A stretch of DNA of 52,615 bases from an uncultured Bacteroidales bacterium (GCA_900319865.1 ONQD01000030.1:9953-62567); one strand, 5' to 3'; positions 1 through 9,900 are shown, numbered from the stretch's first letter. Numbers and translations: made by a program. Notes: generated from the sequence alone by a model not told the origin.

Positions 1-1
1 C

Positions 2-1612
2 GCACTGGCCGGCATAGTGGGAGCCACCATGCTTGGCTTCTTTGCTTCCCTCTTCGGAGGCACACACAGCCAAATCAGCGGCCCCACCGGACCCATGACC
101 GTTGTAGCGGCCACAATGATTAGCGGTATCTGGGCCAGCAGCGGCGGCAACATCAGCTCGGTACTGATCAGTATGGCCCTTGCCGGTTTGTTCTGCGGTC
201 TGTTCCAAATACTGTTCGGCATCATCAAGCTGGGTAAATACATCCGCTATATCCCCTACCCCGTCCTTTCGGGCTTCATGAGCGGTATCGGCGTGATTAT
301 TATCCTCCAGCAGCTCTACCCCTTGGTGGGACTCAAAGGCACCGGCACTATGATCGACCTCGTGATGGGCATTCCCGCCGCTGTGGCCGACGGCATTTCG
401 GTCACCGCCCTGTTGCTGGGCTTGGGCACCATCCTCATCATCGAACTTTTCCCGCTGCTTACCAAGAAGGTCCCCGCCACCTTGGTTGCATTGATTGTGA
501 TGACCGTCATATCGCTGTTCTGCAATCTGGACGGCAAACTCATCATTGGCGAAATACCTTCTGGATTGCCCCTCCCCTTCTTCGCCAAAGCCGGAATCGA
601 TATGGCGAGCATCGACTGGGGCGTTGTGCTGAAAGCCTCACTCATTCCCGGTCTCACTCTGGCCGGTCTCGGCTCTATCGACACTCTGCTCACCTCGGTG
701 GTGGCCGACAATATCACCAAAACCAAACACAACAGCAATAAAGAGCTCATCGGACAAGGCATTGGCAACGCTATGGCGGGTCTCTTCTGCGGTCTGCCCG
801 GCGCCGGCGCCACCATGCGTACTGTGGTCAACGTGAAAAGCGGCGGACGCACCCAAATCAGCGGTATGATTCACGCACTCCTCCTGCTGGCCATCCTCCT
901 CGGTCTGGGCAGTTTGGTGAAATATGTGCCCCTGTCCGTTTTGTCCGGCATCCTTATCACCGTCGGCTGGGGCATCATCGACTTCAGAGGCTTCAAAGAC
1001 CTCTTCAAAATCCCGAAAGCCGATGCAGTGGTGCTTGTGGTGGTATTCATCATCACCGTGTTTGTCGACCTGCTTACGGCTGTAGGCATCGGCATGGTGA
1101 TTGCCTGCGTCCTCTTCATGAAACGCGCCAGCGACCTGGTGGAAGGCGGCTACAGCTCGTCCGCCATGTCCAACACCGAAATACGCAAAGGACTGCCCGA
1201 CCCCGGCCTGCCCAACTTCGACAAATCAATGCCCTGGAACGACGAGGGCGGCATCACCGACGAGATGCGAAAACACATCTTCGTTCAACGTCTCAACGGC
1301 CCTATCTTCTTCGGCACCATCAACAAATTCAAAGAGGTGATGGAGGACATCCCCGACCACGCCAAAGTGGTTATCATCCGCATGAAACTGGTAAGCTTTA
1401 TGGACCAGTCGGGACTCTATGCTATGGAAACAGCCATCAAAGACCTTCAAGACCGCGGCATCCTGGTGCTGATGACCATCATCCAGCCCCAGCCCATGTA
1501 TATGCTTAAAACTCTCAACGTCATACCCTCCGTCGTGCCCGAGGAGCATACTTTCAAGACCTTTGAAGACTGCACCGACTTCCTCTCTAAGATGAATTTC
1601 GAAAACATCTAA
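2..1612 (+). CDS. SulP family anion transporter with STAS domain (5' partial)
   Basis: Inner-membrane anion transporter of the SulP family (sulfate, bicarbonate or related anions; substrate not readable from sequence). The reading frame is open to the window edge. A GTG at 17 is probably not the true start, because the residues there already belong to the first conserved helices and the SulP hallmark SGPTGPM follows at once; roughly 45-50 N-terminal residues lie outside the window. Many hydrophobic helices fill the first 400 visible residues. The C-terminal 110 residues, after IFVQRLNGPIFFG, form a cytoplasmic STAS domain. The stop is at 1610-1612; no clear terminator follows, but a 142-bp inverted-repeat element starts 54 nt downstream. 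Confidence 0.92.
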   Translation, partial: ALAGIVGATMLGFFASLFGGTHSQISGPTGPMTVVAATMISGIWASSGGNISSVLISMALAGLFCGLFQILFGIIKLGKYIRYIPYPVLSGFMSGIGVIIILQQLYPLVGLKGTGTMIDLVMGIPAAVADGISVTALLLGLGTILIIELFPLLTKKVPATLVALIVMTVISLFCNLDGKLIIGEIPSGLPLPFFAKAGIDMASIDWGVVLKASLIPGLTLAGLGSIDTLLTSVVADNITKTKHNSNKELIGQGIGNAMAGLFCGLPGAGATMRTVVNVKSGGRTQISGMIHALLLLAILLGLGSLVKYVPLSVLSGILITVGWGIIDFRGFKDLFKIPKADAVVLVVVFIITVFVDLLTAVGIGMVIACVLFMKRASDLVEGGYSSSAMSNTEIRKGLPDPGLPNFDKSMPWNDEGGITDEMRKHIFVQRLNGPIFFGTINKFKEVMEDIPDHAKVVIIRMKLVSFMDQSGLYAMETAIKDLQDRGILVLMTIIQPQPMYMLKTLNVIPSVVPEEHTFKTFEDCTDFLSKMNFENI

Positions 1613-1665
1613 ATCAATCGGCAAAAACTCTATTTCTGATAATAAACAATGGCTCTAGTTTATAA

Positions 1666-1807
1666 TAAGACTGATTATTTACAGCCTCGAAGAGGCAGAA
1701 TCTCAATAACGCCGTACAAGCGTAGCGCGGTGCGGTGACAAAATAAACTCACTCCTAGCGTCCCGAGGGGACGCGACAATGAGACAGTTTGGCAAAAATC
1801 AGACACA
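1666..1807 (-). repeat. Dispersed 142-bp element with terminal inverted repeats, copy 1
   Basis: Its reverse complement aligns along its whole length with 46742-46884. Imperfect terminal inverted repeats (a GACTGATT core at 1669-1676, AATCAGAC near 1797-1804) flank internal hairpins: GCGTCCC/GGGACGC at 1758-1764 and 1768-1774, and GCCTC/GAGGC around 1684-1696. It lies between the SulP stop codon and the yebC start. Size and structure resemble a MITE or REP-like element; no transposase is present. Confidence 0.75.
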
Positions 1808-1852
1808 TGTTGTACTAGAGAATAAATAATTAAAATATAAAAACTTACTACT

Positions 1853-2569
1853 ATGGGAAGAGCGTTTGAATACCGCAAAGCCAGAAAATTGAAACGGTGG
1901 GGACACATGGCCCGCACTTTTACCAAAATCGGAAAAGAAATCGAACTCGCTGTCATTGCCGGCGGCCCCGACCCCTCCAGCAACCTCCGCCTCCGTCTGC
2001 TCATGGCCACCGCCAAGAGCGAAAGCATGCCCAAGGACAACGTGGAACGCGCCATCAAGCGCGCCACCGAGAAGGACAAAAGTGCCTACAAAGAGGTGGT
2101 ATACGACGGCAAAGGCCCCCACGGCACCGCCTTCGTGGTCGAGACCGCTACCGACAACCCCACCCGCACTGTGGCCAACCTCCGCGCTGCATTCGTTCGC
2201 GGCAAGGGCGAACTGGGCACCATGGGCATGAACGACTTCCTCTTCGAGCGCAAATGCTCCTTCGTGGTCGCCAACAAAGAAGGTGTCGACATGGACGAAC
2301 TGGAACTGGAACTCATCGACTACGACATCGACGAAGTCTTCCTGGACGAAGAGGACAACGAAATCAACATCTTCGCCGACTTCAAAAACTACGGCCCCAT
2401 ATCGAAATACTTAGAGGACAAAGGTTTCGAGATCAAGTCCTTCAAGTTCGAGCGCATACCCCTCTCCATGCGCGAGCTCTCACCCGAGGAGCAGGAGGAT
2501 GTCAACGGATTGATTGAACGCCTGGAAAACGACGACGACGTAGTCAACGTCTTCCACAATATGGCATAA
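1853..2569 (+). CDS. yebC: YebC/PmpR (TACO1) family protein
   Basis: Member of the widespread YebC family, described as transcriptional regulators and, more recently, as translation factors acting on difficult peptide stretches. It is 238 residues, the usual family length. The N-terminus MGRAFEYRKARKLKRWGHMA with FTKIGKEIELAVIAGGPDP, the NLRLRLLMATAKSESMPKDNVERAIKRA-type helix and the GPHGTAFVVE stretch are all diagnostic. The start at 1853 gives the canonical N-terminus. The upstream 45 nt are AT-rich after the repeat element, and no good TAnnTTTG promoter is visible. It stands alone, followed by a 700-bp repeat-rich gap. Confidence 0.95.
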   Translation: MGRAFEYRKARKLKRWGHMARTFTKIGKEIELAVIAGGPDPSSNLRLRLLMATAKSESMPKDNVERAIKRATEKDKSAYKEVVYDGKGPHGTAFVVETATDNPTRTVANLRAAFVRGKGELGTMGMNDFLFERKCSFVVANKEGVDMDELELELIDYDIDEVFLDEEDNEINIFADFKNYGPISKYLEDKGFEIKSFKFERIPLSMRELSPEEQEDVNGLIERLENDDDVVNVFHNMA

Positions 2570-2606
2570 TCCCCCCCACCCCCCAAGCCCCCCCACTTGT
2601 AAGACC

Positions 2607-2660
2607 AGTCTGACCCGTCCGACCCGTCCGACTAGTCCGACAAGTCTTACAGTTGCTACA
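2607..2660 (+). repeat. 9-bp tandem repeat array 1
   Basis: Six consecutive degenerate 9-mers with consensus (A/C)GTCCGAC(A/C/T): AGTCTGACC, CGTCCGACC, CGTCCGACT, AGTCCGACA, AGTCTTACA, GTTGCTACA. It lies in the gap after yebC, within C-rich low-complexity DNA. The last unit leads into a CTACAGTTCATTAT phrase that recurs at about 2958-2980. Confidence 0.85.
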
Positions 2661-2833
2661 GTTCATTATTTCCCCACCCCCTGCCCGACAATAAAAGTAT
2701 AGCACAGACCTTTGCATAGCCTCTCCATCAACTGTAGCACTGTAGCAACTGCAACACCACCCAACCCCACACCATCATCCTCTATACCCCTATGCCCCCT
2801 GCACACCATTCACACGCAAGCATTTGCCCCCCC

Positions 2834-2896
2834 CGTCCGACCCGTCCTACGAGTCAGACAAGTCCGACAAGTCTTACAAGTCCGACAACCCCGACA
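2834..2896 (+). repeat. 9-bp tandem repeat array 2
   Basis: Seven degenerate 9-mers of the same family as the array at 2607: CGTCCGACC, CGTCCTACG, AGTCAGACA, AGTCCGACA, AGTCTTACA, AGTCCGACA, ACCCCGACA. Short reading frames through it are low-complexity (VRxVRx or SDxSDx-like) and are not supported as genes. Confidence 0.85.
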
Positions 2897-3027
2897 CCCC
2901 CCCCCAAAAAAATCCCCCACCACGCTGATAAACATAGCGAGGGCAGCGTTTCAGTGCTACAGTTGCTACAGTTCATTATGAGCAATGGCGGCAGCAATGG
3001 TGTCTACAAGCGTCACGGTGGCAGCGC

Positions 3028-3092
3028 CCCCTTTTAAAAGGGGTGCCACCCGAGTGGCGGGGTATGTATCCCGCTGGCGGAGCCAGCACAAA
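3028..3092 (+). repeat. Stacked-hairpin dispersed element, copy A
   Basis: Four palindromes in a row: CCCCTTTTAAAAGGGG (3028-3043); GCCAC-CCGA-GTGGC (3045-3058); GGGGTATGTATCCC (3059-3072); GCTGGC-GGA-GCCAGC (3073-3087), then ACAAAT. Related copies lie at 47016-47036 (20 of 21 bases shared with 3064-3084) and, inverted, at 47083-47118. Confidence 0.7.
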
Positions 3093-3263
3093 TCAATCCC
3101 CCCAGTGTCTCAGTGCTACAGTTGCTACAATTGTTTTTGGGACCTTATCTAATCATATTAGATGAACCAACGACTTACTATCTTTGGGTATTCACACATC
3201 CACCATATTATCAAATATATCAAGTAGATGACTTCCATAGAACAATACCACATTCAAAAAAAC

Positions 3264-3294
3264 TTGCAATTATTGATTATTTATCGTATATTTG
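3264..3294 (+). promoter_or_regulatory. Bacteroidetes-type promoter of the AT-rich operon
   Basis: A TTG at 3264-3266 (-33 element) and TATATTTG at 3287-3294 (-7 element, a perfect TAnnTTTG) are 20 bp apart, matching the Bacteroidetes primary sigma factor consensus. The inferred transcript would start near 3300, leaving an 80-nt leader before the first gene at 3379. No other good promoter is evident inside the tightly packed operon. Confidence 0.7.
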
Positions 3295-3378
3295 CAAAAT
3301 GAATAATATATTCATTTTTTAAAGTAAATAATTATCTAATAAAGATTTATTACAATAAACGATTAAGAACTACCATTC

Positions 3379-3699
3379 ATGGGAACCCTAAAACAAAACA
3401 TACATTGGATTCTACTCATAGCTGCAGTTCTACTACTCGTGGGATGCTTCAACCTTCCAATGGGTTATTACACATTCATGCGTATAGTTGTCTGTATCAT
3501 TGCCATTCTTGCAATAGTTGATAATAAGGATAATGGTTTCGGTTGGCGCAACATCATATTAGCCCTCATTGCCGTCCTCTTCAATCCCATCATTCCTATT
3601 TATTTGCATAGTAAAATTACTTGGGTAATTATCGACCTGCTATGTGCAGGTTGGTTCGTATGGATGTCATGCAAAATCAAAAAAAATAATATAATATGA
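3379..3699 (+). CDS. Small integral membrane protein, first gene of the motor/NTPase operon
   Basis: A 106-residue protein with three or four hydrophobic segments (about 9-27, 32-48, 55-75 and 82-98). The pattern YYTFMRIVVC, ALIAVLFNPIIPIYL and W-x-x-ID-x-x-CA resembles a small uncharacterised membrane family (possibly DUF6804); that assignment is from memory and uncertain. It is the first gene after the promoter at 3264-3294. Its stop overlaps the next start by 4 nt (ATGA), so it is translationally coupled to the lipoprotein gene. Base composition is AT-rich, like the rest of the operon. Confidence 0.8.
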   Translation: MGTLKQNIHWILLIAAVLLLVGCFNLPMGYYTFMRIVVCIIAILAIVDNKDNGFGWRNIILALIAVLFNPIIPIYLHSKITWVIIDLLCAGWFVWMSCKIKKNNII

Positions 3700-4985
3700 A
3701 AAAAAGCATACTAGCTTATTACTTGACTATCAGTATTTTTTCAATCCTTATACTGCCATCATGCAACAATGATGAGAATCACCATAGATCTAAGATTGAT
3801 ACTATCTCTGACGATACTATTAATCCAATTGAAGTGTCTACTAGTAATAGTTCTAACGTTTTTTCTCCTTATGTAAAAGTATTCGTGGAGAATTCAGGGA
3901 GCATGTTTGGATATGTTCGAGATTATAATGATTTTTCAAAAGTAGTCAGCAGCATTATTTTTGATAACGATTTTATTAAAGAGGATGTTCACGAAGTTTA
4001 TTATTTCATTAACGGTGACGGCAAAATCCCAAATCGTGAATTTAAAGACGGACAAAACTTTATAGAATCGATAACCGAAAGGGGAATAAAGAGTGGAAAC
4101 TTTAGAACGAGTGATCTTAATGGCATGTTAAAGACAATGTTATCCGGAGCAAATGGCGACACTATCACCATTCTGATTTCAGACGGTATATATGATTTAG
4201 GCAGTGATAATCTAACCAAGTTAAAATCCAAAGGAGAAGCGACTAAGTATTCATTTATGGAAAGGCTGAAGAAGAATAATAATATTCAAACCATGGTTAT
4301 CAAACTGGTTTCTCCATTTAATGGAAATTATTGTTATGCTACAAAAAAATCTTCTGTATATATTCCTAACCATCTTCGCCCCTATTATATTTGGATATTT
4401 GGTAAAGGTGAATTATTGAAAAAGTATTTCCCCGACGAGAAAATTACAAAATGGTCAGGATACAGAAATTCTGCTCGTTTTCAAGCAATCCAAGAATCAG
4501 AACTACCATTTGTAATATCTGGAGAAGGAAAAAGAGGTGAATTTAGAAAACACGGAACTAATGTTTTGTACAAGTGTAAAACACACCACAATGTTTTTGC
4601 GTTCTCAATCATTGTTGATTATGGAACACTTCCTTATTCTGATGATTACCTATCGGATATTAATAATTATTCATGTGATAACAACTTTGATATTACATCT
4701 ATTACCAAGGCCAATGATATATCTACTGTTTCGGCCGGGGTAAGCCATTACCAAAGGCCGTTTATTATAACTGTCCAAACAAATAGGAAACCATTGGGTT
4801 CAGTGAATATTAAATTAAATAATAATATTCCTGCATGGATAATGACCACTAATGCTGACGATGAGAAAAACATAGACACTGAACACACCTTCGGTTTTGC
4901 CACTTTGATGGAAGGTGTTGTTAATGCCTATTCTGCTATGTCTGCCACTTACCCTGCTTCTTTTAGTGTTATATTTAAAAAGTAA
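3696..4985 (+). CDS. Lipoprotein with a von Willebrand factor A-like domain
   Basis: Predicted lipoprotein of 429 residues: hydrophobic signal, then lipobox LPSC with the lipidated Cys at 23. The mature start CNNDEN has acidic residues just after the Cys, resembling Bacteroidetes lipoprotein export signals, so surface exposure is possible. From residue 60, VKVFVENSGSMFGY and later ILISDGIYDLG (D163) match the metal-site edges of vWA domains. The usual first MIDAS aspartate is replaced by Glu (E65-N-S-G-S). The region from about 200 to 429 is unrecognised. Inferred to be the envelope adhesion or ligand-sensing part of the system. Gene 2 of the operon. Confidence 0.85.
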   Translation: MKKSILAYYLTISIFSILILPSCNNDENHHRSKIDTISDDTINPIEVSTSNSSNVFSPYVKVFVENSGSMFGYVRDYNDFSKVVSSIIFDNDFIKEDVHEVYYFINGDGKIPNREFKDGQNFIESITERGIKSGNFRTSDLNGMLKTMLSGANGDTITILISDGIYDLGSDNLTKLKSKGEATKYSFMERLKKNNNIQTMVIKLVSPFNGNYCYATKKSSVYIPNHLRPYYIWIFGKGELLKKYFPDEKITKWSGYRNSARFQAIQESELPFVISGEGKRGEFRKHGTNVLYKCKTHHNVFAFSIIVDYGTLPYSDDYLSDINNYSCDNNFDITSITKANDISTVSAGVSHYQRPFIITVQTNRKPLGSVNIKLNNNIPAWIMTTNADDEKNIDTEHTFGFATLMEGVVNAYSAMSATYPASFSVIFKK

Positions 4986-4993
4986 CTATAATT

Positions 4994-5449
4994 ATGAGTA
5001 GTATTTTTGCACCCTTTTATGAACTTTTTTTCTTTGCCCCAAACTATCAATTGATATTTAATCAATTGTATCAAGGTCCAGGCTATTTTTGGATGGGTAT
5101 TTTATTGACACTTTTTCCAGTAGCGTTATTGATTCCATTTTATTGGGATTATAAGTTCTCTTTCCGAAATCCCTATTATGGAGTTAAGACATGGATTCTC
5201 TGGCTATTAGTATCAGCATTAATTATTTCAATACTTACATATCTGTTTGCTTATCAATTTATCTTTGCTACAGATAATGATAATCTTAATCTGGCCTTAA
5301 ACGATCCGAATTTAAAATATGAAGAGTATGCCAAATATTTAATCTGGATGTACACTTTATTGAATGGTTTTGGATCCTTAGTTGTTAGTTTTATACATAG
5401 TCTTTGGATGAAACAATTTAGCAAACTCCATATTCATATTCCTTTTTAA
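4994..5449 (+). CDS. Integral membrane protein of unknown function
   Basis: A 151-residue protein with three clear transmembrane segments (about 30-52, 66-90 and 118-138) and a short His-rich tail (KLHIHIPF). I do not recognise a family. It starts 8 nt after the vWA lipoprotein gene and ends 12 nt before the tubulin-like gene. It could anchor the cytoplasmic tubulin-like protein or link it to the lipoprotein; this rests on gene order only. Confidence 0.78.
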   Translation: MSSIFAPFYELFFFAPNYQLIFNQLYQGPGYFWMGILLTLFPVALLIPFYWDYKFSFRNPYYGVKTWILWLLVSALIISILTYLFAYQFIFATDNDNLNLALNDPNLKYEEYAKYLIWMYTLLNGFGSLVVSFIHSLWMKQFSKLHIHIPF

Positions 5450-5461
5450 TTCAATAACATT

Positions 5462-6946
5462 ATGCCGAAGTTGTTTGTTTTTGGAATAGGTGGTACTGGT
5501 TCTCGCATAATTAAAGCGATGACCATGTTGTTCACTTCCGGGATTAAATTGCCAAATGGCTTTAATCAAGTTGTGCCCATAATAATAGACCCTGATAGTT
5601 CTAATGGTGATATGGTTGCAACAAAGAACATGCTTAAACGTTACTGCGAATTACGGAAGTCTATTGGAACCCCGAAACACTTCTTTCAGCAAGATATTAT
5701 TTCTGTATCAGAGTTGAATGGAGTACCCAACGGTGGTTCAAATCCTTTTGAGTTAGGCATTTCAGGAACTTCACAGAATACTTTTGGAAAATACATTTCT
5801 GTGAATACTATGACTCACAATCCTAACCAAGGTACTGATGACCAAAGTTTTGTCAAAGCATTATATTCGCAAGATAACTTGAATGCAGACTTGTCCGTTG
5901 GATTTAAGGGAAACCCAAATATGGGCGCAGTGGTATTAAGCCAAATAGTTAGGTCTCAGGATTTCTTGGACTTCTGTCAGACATTTAAGCAGGGTGATGC
6001 CATTTTTATAATAAATTCAATCTTTGGTGGTACAGGTGCTGCTGGTTTTCCATTACTCTTAAAAAATCTTAGGACAAATGCCAACATACCCAATAACCAA
6101 GCAATTAACAATGCTATTATTGGTGATATCACATTCTTGCCTTACTTTACTTTAACGCAGCCAACTAATGGCTATAAAACAGTTAACCCTAATACCTTTG
6201 ACGAGAAGGCTAAAGTTGCACTTGAATATTATAATACCACAATAATAACCACCAATCAGATTGAAAGAATCTATTTTATAGGGAATCAGAACAATCAAAA
6301 TCCTCAAAAATATTCAGAAGGAGGTAGTTTTCAACGGAATAATGCACACTTCCTTGAAATGGCAGGAGCCTTGGCAGTATACAACTTTTGCAATAGTTTG
6401 CCTCCCCAAAAACAAAACACGCAAGTTATGGAATTTGGCATCAAGTCTAATAATGATTTGAATGGTCTAAACTTTTCGGATCTTGATGTTAATGATGAGG
6501 CATTAATTGCTCCTAGTCTCACAAGGTACAAATTGTTTACAGATTACCTTAGATTCGGTCTTGAGAGAGCGATTAAAACATGTCGGTGGACACAGAGTAA
6601 GCTGAAATTGGTTGGTAAAGGTAAGAAATCTGTACTTGATAAAGATTTCTTTAATAGTTCAGAGTACCAATCTCTCAGTCAATTAAACAATGATTTTGAT
6701 TCATGGTTAGATGAAATGGCTAATAATAAACCTTCATTTGATCCTTTCCACACAGTTACTAGCGATGACATAATGAAATTACGTAAAGATAAGTCACCAC
6801 TGTCTCCTATTTCGTGTAAGGACATTGATTGCAAAAATGCAGAATTAATACTATCAAAAGAATACGGAGATTCAAAACTAGGTCGTTTGGTCAATATGTT
6901 TGCTGATTCGACAGAATTTGTGAGTAAAAAACATAAAATTATTTGA
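5462..6946 (+). CDS. Tubulin-like GTPase domain protein
   Basis: Cytoplasmic protein of 494 residues with two glycine-rich nucleotide loops in the order seen in tubulin/FtsZ-type proteins. The N-terminal beta-strand plus FGIGGTGSR (residues 7-15) matches the T1 loop, and INSIFGGTGAAGFP (about 185-197) matches the T4 GGTGxxG signature. An IIIDPDSSNGD segment follows the first helix. It probably belongs to the bacterial tubulin-like family (Pfam Tubulin_2-like) rather than FtsZ: it lacks FtsZ's conserved cell-division context, and the C-terminal 200 residues are unrelated. It may form GTP-dependent filaments or act as a GTP switch. It is 3 nt from the Hsp70-like gene, which suggests they work as a pair. 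Confidence 0.82.
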   Translation: MPKLFVFGIGGTGSRIIKAMTMLFTSGIKLPNGFNQVVPIIIDPDSSNGDMVATKNMLKRYCELRKSIGTPKHFFQQDIISVSELNGVPNGGSNPFELGISGTSQNTFGKYISVNTMTHNPNQGTDDQSFVKALYSQDNLNADLSVGFKGNPNMGAVVLSQIVRSQDFLDFCQTFKQGDAIFIINSIFGGTGAAGFPLLLKNLRTNANIPNNQAINNAIIGDITFLPYFTLTQPTNGYKTVNPNTFDEKAKVALEYYNTTIITTNQIERIYFIGNQNNQNPQKYSEGGSFQRNNAHFLEMAGALAVYNFCNSLPPQKQNTQVMEFGIKSNNDLNGLNFSDLDVNDEALIAPSLTRYKLFTDYLRFGLERAIKTCRWTQSKLKLVGKGKKSVLDKDFFNSSEYQSLSQLNNDFDSWLDEMANNKPSFDPFHTVTSDDIMKLRKDKSPLSPISCKDIDCKNAELILSKEYGDSKLGRLVNMFADSTEFVSKKHKII

Positions 6947-6949
6947 ATC

Positions 6950-9900
6950 ATGGCTAAAGTATATACATTATATTCAAATGGAACTCAGAATAGTGGATGG
7001 TTTGTCACAAATTCATTCACACCTAATAACATTCAATCTATAGTAACTGATGGAAAAGATGCAGCAACATCTATTCCAAGCCCTTTTGCTCAAATAGCAT
7101 TGGTAAAGACTGCTTTCGAATACCTTTCACAGCCCAAACGACCTATTCACTATAACACTCAATCTCAGGCAGACCGGGCACACCACAAATTAGTATCAGA
7201 TGCCTTAGACGTAGCTCAGTTATTTTTTGAATATGACCGTTTCAAGAATTTATTTAAAATTGTATCATGGTCATCCAGCTTGAATCTGCAAGAGATGCTT
7301 AATAGTGGAAATCCTGAACATAAGAATTTTGCTGAAACCCTTGATGTTTATTGGAAGTCTGATGCCGCAGCATACAATTTCACTCAATCAGGTGCATTAT
7401 ATTTACTCCTTACAAATGCCAACGAAGTAGTCGGAGCGACTTCTCCTGCCACGTTATTTATGGCTGCCCCTGATGCTCGAAACGCAATCTCTGGATTAGG
7501 GAATCTGGTCTGTGGTACGGATGTACTTTTTGATGAGAATTATGTTTCTCTGGACCAAAGAGATCCCAACTTTATTACCTATTTTTACACCTTGGCAGCT
7601 CAGCCTCAGTTTGCAGCTTTATTCCCAGAAGTTAGGGCATATCTTAACAAGGTGACACCGCTATTATCACAAACAATGCAGAATACGATTGCCAATATAC
7701 CTTCTTCGGATTTGGCCAAATACGAGCCCTGTTGTGTTCTTGGTAATCCGCAAAATCCGTGCAATATTTTAGGTATTAAACTAGGAATAAAAAAGCCCAA
7801 TCAAAATCAGATACAGAATATTAGTGATTTTGTACTTCAGTCAGACTATAAAGTCAATGGTTTCCATCCATTGGTAATACCTCAAAAGTCATTCAATCTT
7901 CCTTGGGTATATACAACACAAGGTTCTACATGGGATTCCTCTTGGCGAATTGACCCAACGCATGATAGGTCTATACTTCCCAATGATGGAACGGCATATC
8001 CTTGGGTAACTGCCGAAGATTTCTTTGAAGATAATATTGTAAAACTACCTTATACTATTGATTCCAACAGCTATAGTACTTGCGGGCTATCTGATTTTTT
8101 GCTTCCACTTAAACCTTTGTTCTTTAAATGTTTTGATGCTGACAAGATTTCGTCTTTTGTTTCTACTGCAGAATTAGCGGCAGGAGGAGTCGAAGTATCC
8201 CTTGTAGTACCGACAAAGAAAGGAAAAATAACATTCAAGAAAGTCTATACAAACAAGAATGTTGTTGAACTTGATTTCCATCTTGGTATAGTGCCATTTT
8301 TGAAAACTGACGTTTGCTCATTAGATTATACTATCGCTATTCAAGATACAAGACTCAATCGTGTAGACGACATCCATGTCGAGGGATATAATGGACATGA
8401 ACGACTGAAATTCGCTGATTCTGTAAATCGTAAGGCAGGTAGTAACAATAACATTAAGAGCGATTACTATAAAACAGATAGGCAATGTATTGAGGCCATT
8501 CGTGTAGGAGTTGAAGGTACAATGGGTTTTGTTGTACCTAAATATCCTAATTGTAGTATCGGCAATAATACCATTTCGTTTGCAATAGATTTTGGCACAA
8601 CGAACACTCATATAGAATATTGTACACAAGGTTCTGATGCCAAACCCTACGAGATGAGCCAAAGTAATGCTATTTGGCGCACATTAATGGATCCACAATA
8701 CCCGGAATCTATTTATCGGCAATTGGATCAATGGGAGTTCGAAAGAGAACTATTCCCATACGAGATTGGTATAACCTCCGAACATCATTTTCCAATGCGT
8801 ACAGCACTGGCATACAATAAGACTGTGGATTTTAGATCCCGTATCTATGCTTTTACTCATGCTAATTATTACATGTCTTTTGAAAAACGTACCAATCCTG
8901 ACCAGTTGGATTTAGCCACTCAGTTAAAATGGAATAATGGTGATGAGAAAAACCGTTTACTTGCTGAGACATATATAGATATACTTCTATACATGGTTTT
9001 ATACAAGGCATTATTAGAAGGTTGCCATCCAGATAGAACCAAGGTAATTTGGTTCTACCCTGTTAGTATGACAGAATATGAATATAATATGTTCAATGAA
9101 CATTGGCAGCAAGCGTACATGAATGTATTCAATCAAACCACCTTTGAGGGCAAGTTGGTCTCAGTGCCTGAGAGTGTTGCTCCCTATTACTACAACCGAG
9201 TTGGCAATCCTGGCAAAAGCCTTTCTATTGATATCGGTGGAGGGTCCTCAGACATTGCATATTTCGTCAATGGGGCCACAGTACCCGATTTTATTTCATC
9301 GGTTCGTTTTGCAGGTAACAATATCTATGGCGATGCTTTCGCTGGTAGTCGCTTTTCAACTAACACTGAGATCAATGGCTTTGTAAAACGATTTGCTTCA
9401 ACGGCAGCCAACTATCTGAACACTGACGAAGAAAAGAGTCAAATACTCCAGAATATTCTTTATAATACCAAATCTTCTTCAGATTTTAGTAGTTTCCTGT
9501 TTTCATTAAGTGGTGATAATAACCTTGCTGTCAATTATTCAGATTGGCTAAGAGGTGACCAGAGAATGAAATTTCCTATTCTTCTATTCTTTGCATCTAT
9601 TTTCTACTATTCGGCAAAAATGGTGTATGGAAATAATAAAGAAATACCTTCCAATATCTTCCTGAGTGGTTCTGCTGCCAAGAGTGTTAGTATATTGGGT
9701 AAATCTGCTGTCGAAAAGATGGCTCGTAACATTTTCTCACTGGTTTGTGGTGACAGTAATGATAAAATGAAATTAGTTTTAGTTGCCTGTCCCAAAGAGA
9801 TTACGTGCAAAGGCGCATTGAAAGCAGATCTGGATCAGGGTATCGATGGTTGTAAAACACAATTTTGGATTGGATATGATGAGAGAAACAATGGCATTTT

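Larger units (their letters stand above)
2570..3260. other. Repeat-rich intergenic region without genes
   Basis: About 700 bp with no credible gene. It contains poly-C tracts, two 9-bp repeat arrays, a CAGTGCTACAGTTGCTACA phrase at about 2955 and 3112 with an inverted copy near 2730-2750, and a hairpin cluster at 3028-3087. The small open frames (for example 2712-2981 and 3113-3322) are translations of these repeats. It marks the left edge of the AT-rich operon. Confidence 0.75.

Noticed and set aside
2607-2896. Possible CRISPR array
   Set aside because: Units are 9 bp and contiguous with no spacers; no cas genes are in the window.
3113-3322. 69-residue frame ahead of the AT-rich operon
   Set aside because: It begins in the repeat phrase, has no recognisable domain and runs across the operon promoter.
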